Shown in pieces: positions 56,950 to 64,000 of a stretch of DNA of 64,000 nt. The translations under genes and the position numbers were made by a program. Each line of letters begins with the position of its first letter. Position 1 is the first letter of the stretch. The notes beneath the pieces are model-generated. The model saw only the letters and a program-made list of their open reading frames with translations. It made no database searches and had not been told where the DNA came from. Source of the stretch: Symbiodinium natans (Eukaryota > Sar > Dinophyceae > Suessiales > Symbiodiniaceae); assembly GCA_905221605.1 (NCBI GenBank), contig CAJNDS010000058.1:417501-481500 (forward strand), given 5' to 3'.

Positions 56950-58354
56950 CTTCTTCCTCTCCTTCATTGTTTTTGTTTCCTTCACCCTGTTCCCCTATCT
57001 GTCGCTCTTCCACTGTCTTCCTTCTTCCTCTTCTCCCTAATTGTTGTCTCCTTCTCTTTGCTTCTCTATCTGTCTCCATCTCTCTCACTCCGGTGCTCCC
57101 CGGCGTTTTCTGTTCAATTGCTCATCCTTTCTAACTTTACGAGGCGGACCCTGTACAAACGATGGGTCCTGTTCTGGACATGGTCCCGCACTGCCTCTTT
57201 CCACACACTCCAGACCCCTCTGAGCCGCCCCAAGAGTTTCGGGCGGCCTTCAGAGAGCGTCTCCCAGGGGCCTCCAAGAGCCCCCATATTGCCAAGAAGA
57301 AAAACCACACAGAGACATGTAGAGAAGTAGTTACGAGGAGCTGGAGAAGTCCTCCTTCCATCATATCATTCCCTTCATTCTCCTTGCTTAACCTTGCCCT
57401 TCTTCTACCCCCCCTACTTAATGACAAAAGGAACAGAGGAAGAAAGGGCCGCAAAAGGGACACAAGAAAGGGAGAGTGCAGAAAGCGGGCGCACGAAGAG
57501 CGAAAACGAAAGGAAGGAGAAAGAAAGCTTCTTAAAGACAATAGCATTCCAAAGAACAACGAAATCCTGTCATTTATTGAAATACTGGATGGACTCGTTG
57601 ATTCCTTTTCAAATGAAGGGTTCTATCGTTCACGGTGTTCCTTAGAACAGGAGGGCCTTTCAGGACAACGCCCTCATCTGTATTCAACATAGGCAGGGCT
57701 ACCTCTGATTAAGAATACACGGAACGGTTCATTCTAAGAAAATAAACTCTCTCATTTCAATCGGAGCGGACGGACCCACTCATCTATCAAGCAAAAGAGC
57801 CGAAAGCATTTGGGAGGAATTAAAATACGAATGAGGGGCTATCGCAGTATCTTTTTGTCTTCTGACACGGATTCTTTGACAGAAGGGGTTCCTGCCTCTT
57901 GTTTCTTTCAAGAAAGGGAGGCTTTCGAGTGGCAAGGGGCGAACTCACGCCCACCCCAGTCTTTGGGGCCACTCTGAAAACAGCTTGGAGAGGACAGTTG
58001 CTTCTCTCTCCTTTTTCTGTTTCTCTATCTCTTGCTCCGTGTCTGTCGTTCTCCTTCCCTCCTTCTGCGAATCTGCTTCTTTCAATATCCACCAGGGCCC
58101 CGCCGTTTTCGGGTTCCTTGAAGGGGCTCCCTGAAAGGGCCTCCCAGGGGTTTGAGAGAAGACTGCGAAAGGGCAAAAGGGGACACTTCTTGAAGGATGT
58201 TGAATGGCAAGTAAAAAACGGGAGGGGCGAGGAGGAAAGAGGAAAGAACAAGAAGAAGGAAGAGGGGAAGAGAAAGGAATGATGGCAGGAAGGAGGGAAG
58301 GAGGCAGAGAAGGAGAGAGACAGAGAGAGACAGAGACAAAGAGAAGAGAGAGGG

Positions 58355-58398
<44 letters not shown>

Positions 58399-59033
58399 GG
58401 AGAGACAGAGAGAAAGCGAGAGCGAAAGAGAAAAAGATGGAGAGAGATACGATGAATAAAAGAACCACACTGAGCTATTTAAAGGGTGTTAAGTCTTTTA
58501 GAGAGCCCATAATTTGAACATTTTGAATAATTGAATTCAGGTCTTCATTTTTTATAGTATTTAGAATTCAGGTCTTCTTTTTTTCATAATATTTGGGAGG
58601 CTCAAGATATCACATTGGGCGCAATCACTGTAACTGAACGATGCAAACAGTTTTAGTTATGGTTACCGCAAAATATTAAACTGTAGGGTGGAGACCAGAG
58701 ACCTCAATCATACGATTTGTTTACAAAAATGCACTTCTTGTAGCCTGGTAAAGATCTTGAAGCATTGAAAAAGTAAGACTGCAACAACGTTAAGGAACGT
58801 TGTTGTTTTGCAAAACCTTAAAGCACCATCATTGCTTTAACGAAAAGGTTCGATTTGACCTTGATATGTCCTCAACATCAAAAAACGAAAGGTTTGTTTA
58901 TCAACCTGGTGCGCCTGCATTTTTGCGTAAACCCTAGTGTGTCCTAAACTTCAAAAACGACGGGATTTTTGTAAGCCTGGGTGTGCCCCCATCCTCGAAA
59001 ACGAAGGTGTGTTTGTAAACACGTTCAAGCGAA
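56950..59033. repeat. 2.06-kb tandem unit Y, copy 2
   Basis: Collinear with copy 1 at an offset of 2062 bp. Differences: a shorter C run near 57409, a 3-bp deletion near 58001, and a longer (GA)n tract. It ends at the same ACGTTCAAGCGAA, after which the minisatellite continues to 59115. Confidence 0.85.
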
Positions 59034-59215
59034 AAGGTTTTAATTTTTTGTAAACCCTAGCATAGGGTTTTTGTCAGCCCTAGCGTGCCCTCAACCTCAA
59101 AAACGAAAGCTCCTTTTAAATATTAAAATCTCTTAACATCCTTAAAACCGAAAAAATTTCAGCGTAGAAGAAGGCAAGGATTTTTCAAATTTAAAAAGGT
59201 GTCCCGGGGTCTCAG
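59034..59215. repeat. End of the 46-bp minisatellite and AT-rich spacer
   Basis: Two or three more minisatellite units (to about 59115), then AT-rich DNA with TTAAAAT/ATTTTAA words. No gene seen. Confidence 0.6.
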
Positions 59216-59600
59216 GGTTAGGGGGTAGGCGCTGAGGCTCTTAGGAGCTTAGGAGCTTAGGGTTTAGGGTTTAGGGTTTAGGTTTAAGGATTTCGGAGCC
59301 TAGGAGTATAGGGTTTGATTTAAGGTTTAAGGGTAGGCGCTTAGGCGCTTAGGCGCTTAGGAGCTTAGGAGCTTAGGAGGGTTTAAGGATTTAGGGGGTA
59401 GGCACTTAGGTGCTTAGGACCTCAGGAGCTTAGGGTTTAGGGTTTAAGGGTTTAGGGGTTTAGGGGTTTAGGGGGTAGGCGCCGAGGAGCTTAGGAGCTT
59501 TGGAGCTTAGGGTTTAAGGATCTACTAGTGCAGGGGGTAGCTTAGGACTTAGGAACTGGTTTAAGGTTTTAAGGGTTGAAGAAGTAGGCGCTTAGGCGCC
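59216..59600. repeat. CTTAGGAG/CTTAGGCG 8-mer minisatellite
   Basis: Short runs of CTTAGGCG and CTTAGGAG (for example 59340-59380) mixed with TTTAGGG and TTTAAGG. A telomere-like but distinct 8-bp unit. Confidence 0.8.
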
Positions 59601-59610
59601 TAGGAGCTTG

Positions 59611-60891
59611 ATTTAAAATAGAAGAAAATCCTTAAAACCCGTAAAAAACAAAATCCGAGGCGTCGAATTTGGTTTTAGGAGAAGCCCCAAACGATTTAAA
59701 TTTTTAAAAATCCTTAAAATCCATAAAAAATAAAATCAAAATAATTTATTTTTTAAGGATTTTAAGGATTTTATTCGATTTTAAAATGCATAGAATCCTT
59801 TAAAAATAAATTCGGCCTCTGATTTTATTTTTTAAGGATTTTATGCATTTTGAAATAGAAGAAAATCCTTAAAATCCTTAAAAAATAAAATCCGAGGCCG
59901 AATTTGGTTTTAGGAGAAGCCCCAAACGATTTAAATTTTTAAAAATCCTGAAAATCCATAAAAAAATACAATCGAAATAAATTATTTTTTAAGGATTTTA
60001 AGGATTTTATTCGATTTTAAAATGCATAAAATCCTTAAAAAATAAATTCGGCCTCTGATTTTATTTTTTTAAGGATTTTATGCATTTTAAAATAGAAGAA
60101 AATCCTTAAAATTCTTAAAACATAAAATCCGAGGCCGAATTTGGTTTTAGGAGAAGCCCCAAACGATTTAAATATTTAAAAATCCTTAAAATCCATAAAA
60201 AATAAAATCAAAATAATTTATTTTTTAAGGATTTTAAGGATTTTATTCGATTTTAAAATGCATAAAATCCTTAAAAAATAAATTCGGCCTCTGATTTTAT
60301 TTTTTTAAGGATTTTATGCATTTTAAAATAGAAGAAAATCCTTAAAATACTTAAAACATAAAATCCGAGGCCGAATTTGGTTTTAGGAGAAGCCCCAAAC
60401 GATTTAAATTTTTAAAAATCCTTAAAATCCATAAAAAATAAAATCAAAATAATTTATTTTTTTAAGGATTTTAAGGATTTTATTCGATTTTAAAATGCAT
60501 AAAATCCTTAAAAAATAAATTCGGCCTCTGATTTTATTTTTTAAGGATTTTATGCATTTTAAAATCGAAGAAAATCCTTAAAATCCTTAAAAAATAAAAT
60601 CCGAGGCCGAATTTGGTTTTAGGAGAAGCCCCAAACGATTTAAATTTTTAAAAATCCTTAAAATCCATAAAAAATAAAATCAAAATAATTTATTTTTTAA
60701 GGATTTTAAGGATTTTATTCGATTTTAAAATGCATAAAATCCTTAAAAAATATATTCGGCCTCTGATTTTATTTTTTAAGGATTTTAAGGATTTTTAAAA
60801 ATTTAAATCGTTTGGGGCTTCTCCTAAAACCAAATTCGGCGCCTCGGATTTTGTTTTTTACGGATGTTAAGGATTTTCTTCTATTTTAAAA
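59611..60891. repeat. 236-bp AT-rich tandem array with inverted ends
   Basis: Five copies at steps of 234-238 bp, marked by GGTTTTAGGAGAAGCCCC at about 59671, 59905, 60143, 60379 and 60615. Each unit is internally palindromic (ATTTTAAAATGCATAAAATC and complements). The outer 110 bp are inverted relative to each other: 59611-59720 and 60781-60891 are complementary with only a few mismatches. The array stops at the second gap. Confidence 0.9.
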
Positions 60892-60991
60892 NNNNNNNNN
60901 NNNNNNNNNNNNNNNNNNNNNNNNNNNNNNNNNNNNNNNNNNNNNNNNNNNNNNNNNNNNNNNNNNNNNNNNNNNNNNNNNNNNNNNNNNN
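60892..60991. other. Assembly gap, 100 N
   Basis: Exactly 100 N. The inverted end of the 236-bp array stops at its left edge and a TTTAGGGG array starts at its right edge. Confidence 0.98.
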
Positions 60992-61120
60992 TTTAGGGGT
61001 TTAGGGTTTAGGGGTTTAGGGGTTTAGGGGTTTAGGGGTTTAGGGGTTTAGGGGTTTAGGGGTTTAGGGGTTTAGGGGTTTAGGGGTTTAGGGGTTTAGG
61101 GGTCTAGGGGTTTAGGTTTA
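60992..61120. repeat. (TTTAGGGG)n array
   Basis: About 15 copies of the octamer TTTAGGGG, nearly homogeneous. This is a G4 version of the telomeric heptamer. Confidence 0.95.
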
Positions 61121-61400
61121 GGGGTTAGGGATTGTGGCCTGAAGGGCTTGTGGGATTTAGGGGTGGCCGGTTGCCGAGGGCTTGAGGAAGTTCTCACAAA
61201 GGCCCATTAAGGTGTAGGACTTAGTCTTCGGGGCCATAAGTATAGGGGCCAACCCTAAGATATTCCCCTTGAAACCCCAAGCCTTATGAAGCCTAAACCG
61301 GCTTCTGGTTCAAAGCCCTAGACCCGAAAGCCCTCAAAAAACCCTACGCTCCAAACCCTAAACCCTATGCCCTAAACCCGAAAGCTTTCAAAAACCCACG
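61121..61400. other. Unique and degenerate ITS, no gene seen
   Basis: Contains AAGTATAGGGGCCAACCC-type sequence and scattered CCCTAAA. Nothing recognised. Confidence 0.6.
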
Positions 61401-61402
61401 CC

Positions 61403-61540
61403 CTAAACCCTAGAACCCTAAGAACCCCTAAGAACCCTAAGAACCCTAAGAACCCTAAGAATCCTAAGAACCCTAAGAACCCTAAGAACCCTAAGAACCC
61501 TAAGAACCCTAAGAACCCAAGAACCCTAAAAACCCTAAAC
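61403..61540. repeat. (AACCCTAAG)n array
   Basis: About 13 copies of a 9-bp unit AACCCTAAG with a few variants (AATCCTAAG). Confidence 0.95.
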
Positions 61541-61639
61541 CCTCAGCCCTCAACCGATCCTTGGCTCTTGGCTCGGAGTTACCGGTTTTCACCGAACTTG
61601 CTCCATGGTAGCGGCCGAAGGACTGACACAGGGAAAGGG

Positions 61640-61850
61640 CCTAGGGTGTAGGGTGCTAGGGTGCTAGGGTGTTAGGGTGTTAGGGTGTTAGGGTGTTCGG
61701 GTGTTAGGGTGTTAGGGTGTTAGGGTGTTAGGGTGTTAGGGTGTTAGGGTGTTCGGGTGTTAGGGTGTTAGGGTGTTAGGGTGTTCGGGTGTTCGGGTGT
61801 TAGGGTGTTAGGGCGTTAGGGTGTTAGGGTGTTAGGGTTTAGGGTTAGGA
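61640..61850. repeat. (GGGTGTTA)n array
   Basis: About 25 copies of an 8-bp unit GGGTGTTA with sporadic GGGTGTTC. Ends in ordinary TTTAGGG-like units. Confidence 0.95.
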
Positions 61851-61874
61851 TGAGCGATTCAAATAAAAAGCCTT

Positions 61875-62336
61875 GAACGGGTAGATGGTGATACGGATTT
61901 TAAGCCAGAACAGGAGAAACTAACGAATACCGCTAATTTAAGTATGTAGAACATCTACATCCAAACGCCTTTAGACCCCGAGTTTGAAACCTTTAAGGAA
62001 GCGATAAATGTAAAACATTACAAAGAAAACGAGTGCTGGTTTAACACCATAACCGATTGGTATAAAGATACGCTAGTGGGTGAAAGAAGACGAGAGAAGA
62101 ACCGATTAGCAAAAGAAAGTCTGTTGAAACTGATGAATAAGACCGAAGAGGATTTCAAAACGAACGGGGCATCAATACAAGATATGGTGCCGGTGTTTGA
62201 ACACTAAGGTATTTAAAGTAAGGATATTTAACTCGTGCTGTTCAGAAGCCCAGAAGCATTGAACGACCAAGGTGTGCCCAATGTGCATAATTGCGGGCAA
62301 TGTTGCGAACACGAGTGCAACATTAACGAGGATGTA
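61875..62336 (+). pseudogene. Decayed AT-rich coding fragment of unknown family
   Basis: A plus-strand frame from 61875 is protein-like for about 125 codons. It is broken by TAG at 61947 and TAA at 62205, and the longest clean run is 61950-62204 (85 codons). It is rich in informative residues (NIYIQTPLDPEFETF, KENECWFNTITDWY, LLKLMNKTEEDF, DMVPVFEH). After 62205 a plausible continuation (KVRIFN at 62215-62232) requires dropping one T at 62214. A TGA follows at 62260, and a Cys/His-rich stretch (HNCGQCCEHEC) occurs in a third frame. Codon usage is AT-rich, unlike the Copia genes, suggesting a different origin. The pattern reminds me of dispersed ORFs in algal genomes near large-virus or Polinton-type sequences, but I cannot confirm this. 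Telomere-like arrays bound it on both sides. Confidence 0.55.
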
Positions 62337-62415
62337 CCCCAAACCCCAAACCCCAAACCCCAAACCCCAAACCCCAAACCCCAAACCCCAAACCCCAAAC
62401 CCCAAACCCCAAACC
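62337..62415. repeat. (CCCCAAA)n array
   Basis: About 11 copies of the heptamer CCCCAAA followed by three CCCTAAA. Another telomeric variant. Confidence 0.95.
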
Positions 62416-62519
62416 CTAAACCCTAAGCCCTAAAGCCCTAAAGCCACAAAAGGACCATGCGCCGCTTGCACATTGCCTCCTTGGGGCTCCTGGGCCCAGC
62501 AGTCTTTGCCAGGCATGGG
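62416..62519. other. Unique spacer, no gene seen
   Basis: About 100 bp of mixed sequence between two variant arrays. Confidence 0.6.
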
Positions 62520-62610
62520 GCTTGCAGGGTGTGCAGGGTTTGCAGGGTTTGCAGGGTTTGCAGGGTTTGCAGGGTTTGCAGGGTTTGCAGGGTTTGCAGG
62601 GTTTAGGGTT
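62520..62610. repeat. (GCAGGGTTT)n array
   Basis: About nine copies of a 9-bp unit GCAGGGTTT, very homogeneous. It generates a GFA/LQG-repeat phantom ORF. Confidence 0.95.
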
Positions 62611-62970
62611 GGAATGGTTTGGAGGGTTTTTTTGGGTTTGTTATTATTATTATTATTATTCATTTTTTTTTTTGGGGGGGGGAGGGGGGTTTCGCAGGTT
62701 TTTGGAGGGTTTTTGAAGGGTTTTGAGGGTTTTCTGAGGTTTTTTTGGAGGGTTTTGAGGGTTTTTGGAGGGTTTAGGCTCGAGGGGTCCTGCTTTCAGG
62801 ATCTTTTGGTGTGGGTTTGCAGTGTGCGTAGGGGTCTTATGGGTTTATATAGGGCTTTGGGTGCATACGACCTTTGTGCATGTTGGGCTACCCAAAAGTG
62901 ACCTCCATACGCAGCTTCGAGAACTGAATCCATAGAGATTGGCGAGCAGGGTGGGCTTCCCTGACTTTTT
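62611..62970. other. G/T-rich spacer with (TTA)n
   Basis: Contains TTATTATTATTA at about 62641-62660, poly-T and poly-G runs, and GGGTTTTNGA-like words. No gene seen. Confidence 0.7.
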
Positions 62971-63104
62971 TACCCCTAAGCCCCCAAACCCCCAGACCCC
63001 TAAACCCCTAAACCCCTAAACCCCTAAACCCCTAAACCCCTAAACCCCTAAACCCCTAAACCCCTAAACCCCTAGACCCCTAAACCCCTAAACCCCTAAA
63101 CCCC
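62971..63104. repeat. (CCCCTAAA)n array
   Basis: About 14 copies of CCCCTAAA with sporadic CCCCTAGA. This is the complement of the octamer at 60992-61120, so the same variant occurs in both orientations. Confidence 0.95.
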
Positions 63105-63105
63105 G

Positions 63106-63914
<809 letters not shown>

Positions 63915-64000
63915 TGTTGCGGACTTTTAGTCGCGATCTGAGCCCTGCAGGTTTGCATGGATGCACATTACAAATCAAGATTTAATTAAGTCAACTCCAA
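63915..64000 (-). repeat. Start of a second Copia LTR (cut by window end)
   Basis: 86 bp identical to 43583-43668. A second Copia element, or a solo LTR, in the same target context continues beyond the window. Confidence 0.9.

Noticed and set aside
60992-61120. True chromosome end
   Set aside because: The arrays are internal, short, variant in sequence and flanked by unique DNA on both sides.
62172-62901. Frames with GFGVWGL, NPANPA, GFAGFA and LQGLQG repeats
   Set aside because: Translations of the CCCCAAA and GCAGGGTTT arrays.

Overview
This window looks like repeat-dense, gene-poor DNA from a nuclear eukaryotic chromosome, probably subtelomeric or heterochromatic. Two runs of exactly 100 N (26716-26815 and 60892-60991) are typical scaffold joins. 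Short arrays of the heptamer TTTAGGG/CCCTAAA (the plant/alga/alveolate telomere type) occur in both orientations over about half the window. The only clearly recognisable genes belong to one Ty1/Copia retrotransposon. Its polyprotein has features I associate with Copia elements of dinoflagellate-type algae: an RT core with YGTRDA and HGDD, GK/SK-rich Gag, and a C-x2-C-x10-H-x3-C knuckle between integrase and RT. An alveolate or similar alga is therefore my best guess, held at about even confidence. I saw no tRNA, rRNA, CRISPR array, operon or complete host gene.

Layout. 1-10650: degenerate interstitial telomeric sequence (ITS) punctuating short unique pieces, one of which (1038-1442) is a protein-coding fragment. 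10652-10745: a small inverted-repeat element. 10771-12605: an AT-rich 9-bp satellite broken by a GC-rich spacer whose orientation flips, making a very large palindrome. 12848-21890: four tandem copies of a 2.25-kb pyrimidine-rich unit, then a divergent tail and an inverted partial copy up to about 23216. 23531-26715: ITS mosaic with pseudogene-like fragments. 26816-30730: a second copy of 19572-23530, starting exactly at a scaffold gap. 30731-42793: ITS mosaic with small foldback elements.

42794-43582 is a unique flank with a long (CT)n tract. 43583-49263 is a complete Copia element on the minus strand with identical 158-bp LTRs and a 5-bp target duplication. 49264-51200 holds purine/pyrimidine-rich DNA, a direct repeat and a cluster of strong hairpins. 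51203-59033 holds two interleaved tandem duplications (about 1.98 kb x2, then 2.06 kb x2). 59200-63105 is a gallery of homogeneous arrays of different telomere-like variants, a 236-bp AT-rich tandem array with inverted ends, and a decayed AT-rich coding fragment (61875-62336). 63106-64000 repeats the Copia left flank and the start of its LTR, so the Copia locus itself seems to be segmentally duplicated.

The Copia coding sequence runs Gag-protease, integrase, RT-RNase H in three frames, each -1 relative to the previous one. The first change sits on a canonical X XXY YYZ slippery heptamer and may be programmed. The second lies inside the integrase, has no slippery site, and looks like a one-base deletion.
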